From Calendula officinalis (lineage: Eukaryota; Streptophyta; Magnoliopsida; Asterales; Asteraceae), in contig OY970832.1 of the NCBI GenBank assembly GCA_963853835.1, forward strand, positions 1,074,001 through 1,138,000: a stretch of DNA of 64,000 nt, written 5' to 3'. Below the pieces are notes generated by a model. The model did not search any database and was not told the DNA's origin. It saw only the letters and a list, made by a program, of their open reading frames with translations. The translations under genes were made by a program, and so were the position numbers. This document shows, one piece after another, positions 55,124 to 63,927 of the stretch; position 1 is the first letter of the stretch, and each line of letters begins with the position of its first letter.

Positions 55124-55523
55124 TAGAGATGCACAAAAACCGGTTAGGCCAAAAACCGGTTTCGGTTTGACCGTAACCGGTTTTGGTCAACGCTCGTAAT
55201 AACCGGTTTTCGGTTAACCGGTTTCTTTGGGGACTCGAAAACTCTAACCGGTGTAAGGGGTATTGTAACCGGTTCGGTTTCGGTTACAAACCGGTTAACC
55301 GGTCAAAACCGGTGTGTTGACCAAATTTGCGGTCGATTTCGAGTCAAAACCGGTTCGGTTAACCGGTTTCTAACCGGTTCGAAACATAAAACCCCCAACC
55401 GGTTACTAACCGATCGGTTATTCAATAACCGAACCGGTTATGGTCAAAACCGGTTTTGACCGGTTTCGGTTGCGGTTCGGGTACCGGTTTCGGTTTCGGT
55501 TTCGGTTATTTTGTGCACCTCTA
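55124..55523. mobile_element. hAT-type MITE (AACCGGTT-rich) nested in the 5' LTR
   Basis: Terminal repeats are TAGAGATGCACAAAA and TAGAGGTGCACAAAA. ATTCTTAG is duplicated at 55116-55123 and 55524-55531. The 3' LTR provides the empty site at about 56505-56520 with one copy of that 8-mer, which proves the insertion and its limits. The interior consists of many AACCGGTT and CCGGTTTCGG repeats in both orientations. Confidence 0.95.
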
Positions 55524-55670
55524 ATTCTTAGTATAAGTATTGTATTTGCATTTGAGAAAGAAATAGAGAAAATTGTTGCAAAAAGTCTAGCTTCTTTTAG
55601 TCTAATTCTTGGGAGATTGACCATCTCAAATAGGTCTCTATCATTTGGTGCTTTCATTTTCGTCCTCACA

Positions 55671-56462
55671 ATGCCTCCCCGTAAGCAAACCCCCACAATC
55701 GAAGAATCCATGGCTTCCATGGTTGACACGATGCAAAAACTCATTCAAACAACCAACCAAAATACCGAAAAAATCCTCGCTAGCCAAAAGTTGGTTAACA
55801 CTAACCTTGAAATCATCTCGAAACATATCGCCTTCCAAACCACCGTTACCTCCAATATTCTTAAGGCCATAATCAAGAACAACACTAACCTCACCACCCA
55901 AGTTTCCTCTCCCCTAACCAATACCGCCACAAGTATCACCAAGACCGACACGGAGGTCACCAACGAAGCTTTCCCACCACCACCTCCTTCACCTACCAAA
56001 CCAACTCCAAACACCCCAAAAGTTCAAGACGAGATAGTCATTCTCCATCAATCAAAACTCCACAAAAGTTATGACCTTACCAATCTCATCGAGGACAAGT
56101 TCACACTCGGCCCCCTTCGGTTTACAACCTCAAACGAACTCGTTCCACTACCGTTACAATGTCTTTCACCCAATGAGATCCAAGTTAATCGGTGTCAAAG
56201 ACTTTATTTTCGATGCTTGAAAATATTTTACACTAGTCACCAACCCAAACCTCCTCCAAAACCACCGGACAAGAACTCCGACCTTGAGGACAAGGTCGTT
56301 TTTGAGGCGCGGAGTATTGATACGATATTAAAGGCACTATTAAGTGATGGTCTCCTTTACATTATGCTCTTGACCAATTCAACCCATGATCTCCTCAAGT
56401 TACTGACGTCTACAACCCATGATTACCATTTCTTTTATTTAAGTAGTTATTGCATGCATTAG
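55671..56462 (+). CDS. Gag-like protein of the small LTR element
   Basis: The frame opens at ATG 55671 with MPPRKQTPTIEESMASMVDT and stays open for 263 codons, ending within the 3' LTR. The first 100 residues are a predicted coiled-coil-like stretch (MQKLIQTTNQNTEKILASQK). A Pro/Thr-rich segment follows, then SKLHKSYDLTNLIEDKFTLG. No zinc knuckle, protease or polymerase is present. Upstream extension of the open frame to 55440 crosses the hAT element and is meaningless. It is probably a truncated gag of a Gypsy family whose other parts are lost; function is uncertain. Confidence 0.65.
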   Translation: MPPRKQTPTIEESMASMVDTMQKLIQTTNQNTEKILASQKLVNTNLEIISKHIAFQTTVTSNILKAIIKNNTNLTTQVSSPLTNTATSITKTDTEVTNEAFPPPPPSPTKPTPNTPKVQDEIVILHQSKLHKSYDLTNLIEDKFTLGPLRFTTSNELVPLPLQCLSPNEIQVNRCQRLYFRCLKIFYTSHQPKPPPKPPDKNSDLEDKVVFEARSIDTILKALLSDGLLYIMLLTNSTHDLLKLLTSTTHDYHFFYLSSYCMH

Positions 56463-56959
56463 TAGTTAAAAGCATATTTCCATTATCTCCTAAAGTTTAG
56501 CTAGCATTCTTAGTATAAGTATTGTATTTGCATTTGAGAAAGAAATAGAGAAAATTGTTGCAAAAAGTCTAGCTTCTTTTAGTCTAATTCTTGGAAGATT
56601 GACCATCTCAAATAGGTCTCTATCACAAAACCTTCGAATCACGACGTCGTTTCACCATCTTCAACCTCCGGCAACCAGATCGTAACATCTCCAGCTCAGA
56701 TTCAGTAATAACCGAATTTAACCTACCTTCAGGAATTAACAAATACAGTTTCCGGTATTTCAATAATTCATCTGCTGGTAAACGTCGACCGGAGATCATC
56801 AACCACCGGAGATATCAGGTGACCTGGTTGTTCGATAAGCATGATCTCGGCGGCCGTGATCGGAAGCTTGAGTTCTCGTTTATTTCCATTAGCATCGATT
56901 AACTTTGCTATTTGGGGCTTTGAGCAGAAACAAGATGTGAAATTTCCCATTTTTTGTAT

Positions 56960-57633
56960 TGAATTGAAATTGTTAAGAAATTTGGTTGATTGATTTTGAA
57001 GAGAATTTAGTGGGAATCATATTGTGGTATTTGTGAGTAACCAAGTTGACTTCTGGATTAACCGTAGATTTTGAGTGTTTCGGTAGAAGATACCCAACGC
57101 CTAATTTACTTCTAACGAAAAACATTCTCAGCGATCAATTTATAAAAAGAAATGATATTTATTTCTACAATTTATTTTTACTTAATAAAATAAGATAATA
57201 TGTGTAATTCTCTCTTCTAATGCTATTATTATTTGATTTTAATACATATATTGATCAAATGAGTTGGAAATAGATATGAACAAATGATAGAAAACAATAA
57301 CATTAATCATATATAAATTAACATATTAGTAACATTATATTTTACAAAAATAAAAAAAAAACATATTTTATTTATAAAAAATGCACAATAGATATTATAG
57401 GTAATTTCCTACGAAGTATATGTTTTTTCTTTTGAGGTTTTTTCTTTTTATATTTTCAAAAACGCTCATTGCAATAAGTCATATACATCGGAAAGCTTAG
57501 TTACTTCAGATGTTTGATCAGTTGATCACTTTTAGTTTAAATGCTTACGAGGTGTTTAAAGGAATGTTTGGAAATAAGTCAAATAACTATGTCAACAATT
57601 GAGTCGTATACATTACAAACAAAATTTGACTGT
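56960..57633. other. Intergenic, upstream of the broken PADRE gene
   Basis: AT-rich DNA with no recognised gene. It should include the former promoter of the broken PADRE gene. Confidence 0.4.
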
Positions 57634-57740
57634 GTCGAGGAAACATGCTATGAATGGGAATACTTAATAAAAAGAAGAGCGAATTACATCTAAGATCCCT
57701 GTGGTTTATCACTTATTGCAACCATAATCCCTAAACTTCA

Positions 57741-58660
57741 TTAAGTACACTTGGAGTCCCTGGTGTTGCCACTTTGTTGCACCCGTAGTCCCTGAAACAA
57801 ACGGACGTTAATTAAAGTCGTTAAATCCCCCATGTGCACATCACATGATGGGTAGTATGGTAATTGTCCACCCCTTCCTCATATTTAAACCCGAGTAAAT
57901 TACACGGAAGGTCCCTGTGGTATACTACTTATTACAGCCTTAGTCCCTGAACTACATTTATTACACCGGAAGTCCCTGGTGTATACACTTTGTTACACAC
58001 ATGTAGGCATGTAAACGAACCGAACGTTCAACGAACCATTCGCAAACCGTTCGCGGGAGTTCGTTTATATTCGTCCGTTTAGCTAACAAACGAACACAAA
58101 CAAGATTTTGTGTTCGTTTAGCTAAACAAACAAACACGGACAAATGTCCGTTCGTTCGTTTACGTTCGTGAACATCCGTTCGTGATTGTTTGTTTACGTT
58201 CGTTTATTAGTGTTCGTTTGAGTTTGTTTATGTTCGTTTGTGTTCGTTTGTATTTGTTCCGTGTCCGTTTGTGTTTGTTTATGTTTGTTTGTGTTTGTGT
58301 TTGTTTCGTGTACTTTTGTGTTTCTTTATGTTCGTTTGTGTTCGTTTATGTTAAGAAAATTTAGTGTTCACGTTCGGTTCGTTTACAGGCCTACATGTGT
58401 GTAACAAAGTGTATACACCAGGGACTTCCGGTGTAATAAATGAAGTTTAGGGACTAAGACTGTAATAAGTAGTATACCACAGGGACCTTCCATGTAATTT
58501 ACTCGGGTTTAAATATGAGGAATGGGTGGACAATTACCATACTACCCATCATGTGATGTGCACATGGGGGATTTAACGGCTGTAATTAACGTCCGTTTGT
58601 TTCAGGGACTATGAGTGCAACAAAGTGGCAACACCAGGGACTCCCAGTGTACTTACATGT
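57741..58660. repeat. Long palindrome of MULE terminal modules with a hAT element at its tip
   Basis: The left arm (57741-58013) and the complement of the right arm (58394-58660) are nearly identical. Each arm contains two successive, mutually similar MULE-end modules: an outer one with CTTGGAGTCCCTGG and an inner one starting GAGTAAATTACACGG, the latter matching the end of the MULE at 61771. Flanks of the inner module are reverse complements of each other (TTTAAACCC and GGGTTTAAA) instead of direct repeats, so the structure looks like an inverted duplication and not simple nesting. Confidence 0.8.
58014..58393. mobile_element. hAT-type MITE (GTTCGTTT-rich)
   Basis: Terminal repeats are TAGGCATGTAAACGAACCGA and TAGGCCTGTAAACGAACCGA. 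The interior is many variants of GTTCGTTTGTGTTCGTTT and their complements. It sits at the tip of the surrounding palindrome; only CATG is shared directly on both sides, less than the usual 8 bp. Confidence 0.75.
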
Positions 58661-58779
58661 CTCGAGGAAACATGCTATGAATGAGAATATTTAAAAAAAA
58701 AAGAGAAATTACATGCACCAACCTCTCTTAACCGGATGAATAATCAAATATTGATGGTTTTAATTATTCAGAGATAAAT

Positions 58780-58965
58780 GATACTCGTATTTCATTAATT
58801 TTTCTTACCTTTTCTTCCACATTCGTTTAATATTGACATGTGTAATCTATTAATTCTCTTTTCTCATATCAATCTTTGATTTTGATACTTATTATAAATC
58901 ATTATTAAACTAGTAGACACATAAATAGACACAAAAGGTAATAACCAATATCATTTCTCTAATTT
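58780..58965. mobile_element. Small MITE of a dispersed family, copy d
   Basis: It runs from AAATGATACTCGTATTTCAT through CTATTAATTCTCTTTTCTCA and TTTGATTTTGATACTT to ACCAATATCATTTCTC. The ends are more diverged than those of the copy at 17963. Confidence 0.45.
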
Positions 58966-59079
58966 AGATGCTACGTATGATTCCGTTCAAAAAAACAAAA
59001 ACAAAAAAAAAGCTACGTATGATACCTTAAAATAACTCGCTTCTTTACCCATTCGATCCGGTGGTTTGGGTTTGTAGTC

Positions 59080-60070
59080 GGCAAAAATGGTTTCCTTCTA
59101 TGCTTTTGTGGCCTCGAGGGCCCAATCTTGGGTGATTCAGGATCACATCTTACGTGACAGTGAGATATGTTGTATGGACGACGATTAGTTGTGCTTTGGC
59201 TTGTCTTCGTGTTATGATTCCAAGCTTTGATTTTAGCGGCTTCGCTAATAAGGCAACCACCCCCTCTAAAGCCCAACAAACATTGACGAGTGCCATTTTT
59301 AGTGAAATGGTCAAGGATATGGAAGTTCGCTTCGACATGAATGTGAGACAAAAAACGGTTTTCGATTGTTTACGGGCACCTCATGCTCAAGATTTTCTTC
59401 TAGTTATTCCCATATACGGGTTAGGTCAACATATGTCACTTGTGGAATATCGTGCCATCCGTAAGTATCGTCTCATGATTCCATTATTTTGCGGTTGATG
59501 CGTTATGCCCTGGTTGTCGCAAGGCAAGTTTGGATTCCTTTGGGGAACATGCGCTTCATTGTAAAAAGCTCTCGTGATTCAAGTACTGACACGATATGGT
59601 TAGATACGTCATTTTTGACATATGTACGCGTGCCGAGATCTCCGTTAAGAAAGAAGCTCCTGTGAACTTTTTGACTGACCCGTTGGATAGAAGATCCACA
59701 CTTAGACATGCTGATATTTTAGTTTTTGGATGAGTTGGGGGGAAACATGCGTGGATGGATCTAACCGGAGTTTCAAATTTCGTGGGTTTGAGTAGGCGGG
59801 GTGTTATGGTGGGACAAGCTGCTTTAAAAGCCGCCTCGTGCAAAGTGACAAAACACGAGTAATCATGCATTGAAAATCAACATGTGTTCATTCCTTTTGT
59901 ATTTGATACTTTCGGCTTCCATGCGCCTGAGGTGGTGGAGTCTCTGTTACATAACAATGTTATGACACTCAGATCCACAAATGTTGTTTTTAAAAGATTT
60001 AGTTTTGCAATTCAAAAAGGGATAACGGTGCAACTTGTTGCCCGTTTATCTCTTTCTCCATGTAAAAAAC
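59080..60070 (+). pseudogene. Decayed C-terminus of a retroelement protein (post-RT, zinc-binding and nuclease-like region)
   Basis: Similarity begins about 59090 (SRAQSWVIQDHILRDS). The frame at 59154-59498 holds AIFSEMVKDMEVRFDM, CLRAPHAQDFLLVIPI and GLGQHMSLVEYR. A shifted frame continues with a CPGC and H..HC cluster (DALCPGCRKASLDSFGEHA), then EAPVNFLTDPLD, a decayed R-H-A-D segment, KHAWMDLTGVS, VGQAALKAASCKVTKHE, HVFIPFVFDTFGF and FAIQKGITVQLVARL. Several stops and shifts make it dead. This protein end is common in plant repeats that carry reverse transcriptases. The Cys/His cluster followed by an R-x-A-D...D-L pattern recalls restriction-like endonuclease domains of some non-LTR elements, but that is inference. 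Confidence 0.6.
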
Positions 60071-60079
60071 GATATTTTA

Positions 60080-60780
60080 TTTTACTTATATACAATACTC
60101 ATACCACTAACATGAACTATGAACAGTAACAAGTGTGCTAACATGCGCACAAAATTTTTGATTCTGTATGAAGAGTGGATAGGTAGAATTAAAATGGTGC
60201 ATGGCAAACGGCAAGGGTGACATTAATTTTCTATTTATGGTTTTACAAATTTACATCACAACCCTTTAAACTTTGAGAAACAACCACATAACACTATTAA
60301 CTTTTATATATATTATATTTTCAAACCCATTCAAAAAATAAAGTTAATTTTTAGTTACCGGAAAATACTTTCACTCTAAACTTTAACCTCTCAAATTTTA
60401 TAATTTATACTTTTAAGACATTTCTTTGATTATTGTTACTAATTTAGGAAAATCGTTTTCTTTTTACATACAACTTTATACTAAACTTTATACTATTTGT
60501 TAGTTTAATTAATAATCTACAAGGCTAAAATTAAAAGACCAATAAAGTTACATAGAATTATTGATTTTATTCAGATTACTTAAATATCTAAAAATGTTAT
60601 TTAAAATATTATATATGTAACATGATATTTAGAGTTCTATCAGAAGTCTGTTTAACAAGAATTACACACACTCTTACATATTAATGAGCACATTCAACAT
60701 ATATAGGAATATAGGCTATTCTATGTAGGCCATAACTTAAATAAATTAAATCCGAATAATATCAAATTTTATATTTACGC
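60080..60780. other. Intergenic, nothing recognised
   Basis: Very AT-rich sequence without open frames of interest. Confidence 0.4.
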
Positions 60781-60799
60781 CCAAAAGGTTGAATTTTAA

Positions 60800-60838
60800 A
60801 ACCCGCAGCAACGCGCGGGTAATCACATTGCTCGTTAG
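60800..60838 (+). repeat. Helitron-like terminal hairpin
   Basis: ACCCGC-AGCAAC-GCGCGGGT forms a GC-rich stem-loop in AT-rich DNA, followed by ATTGCTCGTTAG. Similar structures occur at 19113 and 63419. Confidence 0.4.
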
Positions 60839-61086
60839 TTACAAACCCACCGGAACAATCAATTCTTTTGTTAAGAGACAAATTAATTACCCATTGGCCA
60901 TTGCCCACATTAAAAAAATTGAAATAATTCATCTAATAATACATTTGTCATTCATATGACACTATTCATAAGAGAGAAGAATCATATGTGCTAAGCCTCA
61001 TTGTTATTGTGGTAAGCCTTCGTTTAGCCAAAAATAAATAAATGTAAAAGAAGACTATATACACAAAGTGGTGATGCCGTGATGAT

Positions 61087-61468
61087 CAGGGGCGGATGTA
61101 GTATGTAGCACACAGTGGCACGTGCTACTACTCGAAAAAATTTCGATACGGTAAAGTTTCGGAACTTTGTTTTGTTATTTTATTTTGAATACATTAATAT
61201 ATATCCGAAAAGTCATAATAATATATGTGCGTTGGCTAGTACAGCTGGCTAACACCTTGTGCATGTAGAGAGGAGGTCTAGAGTTCAAATCTTGTCTCTT
61301 ACTTTTATAATTAAATTTTTTTTCTTTTCTTAGGCTCTATATTAATTTTTTTTTTCCTCAACCCATATATTTCAACTTTTTTCTTTTTAACCCTATATAT
61401 TACAAAAAAAATTCTTTATATCACCACAAGGGTGCTACTACTGGTGGAATTTTCTAGTTCCGCCCCTG
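61087..61468. mobile_element. hAT-type MITE with tRNA-like promoter boxes inside
   Basis: GTGATGAT is duplicated exactly at 61079-61086 and 61469-61476. The ends are CAGGGGCGGATGTAG and CAGGGGCGGAACTAG, the plant hAT form. Inside, GTTGGCTAGTACAGCTGG (about 61232) and GAGTTCAAATC (about 61281) resemble RNA polymerase III A and B boxes, as if a SINE had been incorporated. Confidence 0.9.
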
Positions 61469-61476
61469 GTGATGAT

Positions 61477-61761
61477 ACACGTGTGGCCGACTTGGGTTCA
61501 AAAGTTGGCATCTGTATTTTTATGTATGACCATTAAGAAATTGATAAATATGTCTTTAAACATATGGAAATTACCTAAACATCCCCTAAAATCTTTATAA
61601 ACTTAATAAGCACAAGGTATACCATCAAATTCATACTATTGATATATTTGTTGTTACTACTATTATATATACTAGCACGGTAAATAATGGAGTGTTAAAC
61701 TCTTTATGTAGTAAGAAGAGTTAAAATTTAGCTACATAAAATTAAAAGCTAGGATTGTATA
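61477..61761. other. Intergenic, nothing recognised
   Basis: Short AT-rich spacer between the hAT MITE and the MULE. Confidence 0.4.
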
Positions 61762-61770
61762 TTAACTTTA

Positions 61771-63036
61771 GAGTAAATTACAGTTTTTGTCCCAGTGGTT
61801 TGCCCGTTTCTGTGTTTTTGTCCCTGTGGTTTTTTTTCTGTTTTTTTGTCCCTGAGGTATGCAAATTTCCATTTTTTTTGTCCTTCCGTCCACATTCCGT
61901 CTCTTTTTAGCTGTTAAACCCCTCACGTGCTGAAAACGTGAGGGCATTTTGGTCTTTTTCCTCCTCTTACTCCTCCTCCTCCTTCTTCTTCTTTATTTGA
62001 CCAGGCTATGAACATTCAAATAAATATAAAATTCAAAATTAAAATCACTCAAAACCCACATAATCTGCAAAATCTAAAAATCAAAACCACACCCAAATCT
62101 TCATTTTCTTCAACATAAAAGGAGATAATTTTGGAATTCCAAATTAATGAACAGCTTCTGTTGATTCTCAGAAAGCAAACATTCAAACTCAAACATTCAA
62201 ACTCACACGAAATCCCCAAAACGAAAAACGATACCTGCGAGATCTGAAAAACGAGATCTTGAAACCAGATCTGAGACCCTCCGGCGACCCGCGACCCGCC
62301 TCCCGCTCCTACAAACCTCCGCTTGCCGCCGCCGCTCTGACTGCGACCCCCCGCCGCCGCCACTCCCATAATCCCCAGAATGAAAAACGACATCTGCGAC
62401 CCTCCGTCTGATTTCGAACTTCATGAACCAAAATAAGCTTCAAATCAACCTTCAGTTCACCAGATTCGGGTTGAGACGACGGTGGTGACGAACGGGGCTT
62501 GTATTCTTCATTTCCAGGTCTACAAATGGTCGTCTTAAGTTCTTGCCGAAAGTTGCTAAAGATGGCTCTGTTTTCGTCTTCATTTGCAGGTTGATTTGGA
62601 GCAGGTGACGAAGTTATGCCCAAATCTGGAATCTACAAAGTTATGTGGTGGAGCTGGTGATGAAGAGTTTTGGATTTTATGTTTTTATAAAAGATTTGGG
62701 TTTTTGGAGGTTTGATTTGGAGAGAAGGGATAGAATCTCTGATGTTTGTGGGTGGAATATGGAGGTGTGTATGAATCTAGAAGAAGCAGAGATGGTGTTC
62801 TTGATAAGAGTACAACCTTTGAAGCATTAGGTACAAGCATTTTGTGGAAAAAGACCAAAATGCCCTCACATTTTCAGCACGTGAGGGGTTTAACGGCTAA
62901 AAAGAGACGGAAGCTGGACGGAAGGACAAAAAAACGGAAATTTGCATACCTCAGGGACAAAAAAACTGAAAAAAAAACCACATGGACAAAAACGCAGAAA
63001 CGGGCAAACTACAGGGACAAAAACTGTAATTTACTC
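61771..63036. mobile_element. Mutator-like element (MULE), 1266 bp, GC-rich interior
   Basis: TTAACTTTA, nine bases, is duplicated exactly at 61762-61770 and 63037-63045. The inverted ends start GAGTAAATTACAGTTTTTGT and run for about 190 bp each. The interior (about 61960-62850) has no transposase but contains GCCGCCGCC and GGCGACCCGCGACCC-type sequence unlike its surroundings, and an imperfect internal duplication (ACGAAAAACGATACCTGCGA near 62220 and ATGAAAAACGACATCTGCGA near 62380). Captured host sequence, as in Pack-MULEs, is possible. The open frames inside are overlapping and not convincing genes. Confidence 0.88.
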
Positions 63037-63045
63037 TTAACTTTA

Positions 63046-63925
63046 ATTAAAAGATCATACAAATTTTAAGAATGAAGAGTTCTAAATTCTTAATAATATT
63101 ATAGATGTGTGTAAATTTTTTAGTTCTTACATTTTAATGTTTGTAAAATTGATAACTCGAATTGCTAAATAAACAAAATAAAGATTGATAAATACAGATA
63201 AGACATATCTTAATAAAATATACAAACAAATTATATGAAATGCTTTTATTTTATAAATAGTAACTTAATCAAAAGAAAATAAAATTTAGATAAATTGACC
63301 TAAGAAGGAGGCGGGTGGATAGGAGATTAACATATCTAATCAAACGCTTAAAAGTTCTATTTTGATAAGTAATAATACGTATATATTAAAAGTTTTTTTT
63401 AACTTTCGCATTAATAGACCCGCAACGAAGTGCGGTCCTATTATGCTTGTTAGTTACAAAATGAAATAAAATATTCCTTTGTTGTTTGTATATAAAAAAA
63501 ATTTAGATGTTAAGAATTATATTATTATCCATATATAAATATTGTTCTTTAAGATGTTCTACTTTTAATTATAGAAAATTGTCCATCATTTTCATATGCT
63601 TGTTATTAATCAAATGTTCTTGACTAGATAAAATATTTAAGTCATTATATGCATGAACCACATGGAACAGAATTGATCGAACCGGCCCATTGCGTATTTT
63701 ATTATCTTAGTGCACGGGTATTGCATGAGCAGCCCGTTGGGCTTGTTCCTGGGTTTCTTGTTTTGCCACTATGATGAACATGTCTAAATTCTAATTTGAA
63801 ATTTGGTTTTCAACTTTCTAATTCAACTCTAATCATAATGACCAGTATTTAAATACGTTTAACTTCAAATGATAAAACTATTTGCATTCTAGTAATAAAT
63901 ATATAAACAAAAGGTTTTTTGGATT
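63046..63925. other. Intergenic, nothing recognised except a hairpin
   Basis: AT-rich DNA. Apart from the hairpin at 63419 I see no element or gene. Confidence 0.4.
63419..63453 (+). repeat. Helitron-like terminal hairpin
   Basis: ACCCGCA-ACGAAG-TGCGGTC forms a stem-loop followed by CTATTATGCTTGTTAG, like the structures at 19113 and 60800. Confidence 0.4.
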
Positions 63926-63927
63926 CC

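Larger units (their letters stand above)
54928..56625 (+). mobile_element. Small non-autonomous LTR retrotransposon with gag only
   Basis: LTRs begin TGATACGATA and end TCTCTATCA. The 3' LTR (56318-56625) is 308 bp; the 5' LTR (54928-55643) is the same plus a 408-bp hAT insertion with its target copy. CAAAA is duplicated at 54923-54927 and 56626-56630. Two LTR differences were noticed (AGTGATTGTC/AGTGATGGTC and TTGGGAGA/TTGGAAGA). The interior is 674 bp and encodes only a gag-like frame. The sequence after the 5' LTR, TTTGGTGCTTTCATT, is a primer-site form seen in plant LTR elements. Confidence 0.93.
54812..56950 (-). pseudogene. Second PADRE (DUF4228) gene, broken by frameshift and LTR insertion
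   Basis: The minus strand from ATG 56950 encodes MGNFTSCFC, a myristoylation and possible palmitoylation start, then a DUF4228 N-terminal half (ITAAEIMLIEQPGHLISPV). At about 56782 the frame shifts; in the next frame the family hallmark continues as RRLPADELLKYRKLYLLIPE, then SELEMLRSG and a basic tail up to 56626. There the small LTR element (54928-56625) interrupts it. Past the element the same frame resumes at 54927 and runs to a stop at 54812-54814 with a typical GSPMWKPVLEPIYE ending. The duplicated CAAAA target lies exactly at the break. Without the frameshift and insertion this would be a protein of about 155 residues. The gene is not functional as it stands. Confidence 0.88.

Noticed and set aside
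55440..55670. Upstream extension of the gag-like frame
   Set aside because: It runs through the hAT element nested in the LTR; the ATG at 55671 just after the LTR is the sensible start.
62049..63069. Several overlapping open frames in the GC-rich MULE
   Set aside because: They overlap on both strands, lack domains and reflect GC-rich composition with few stop codons.
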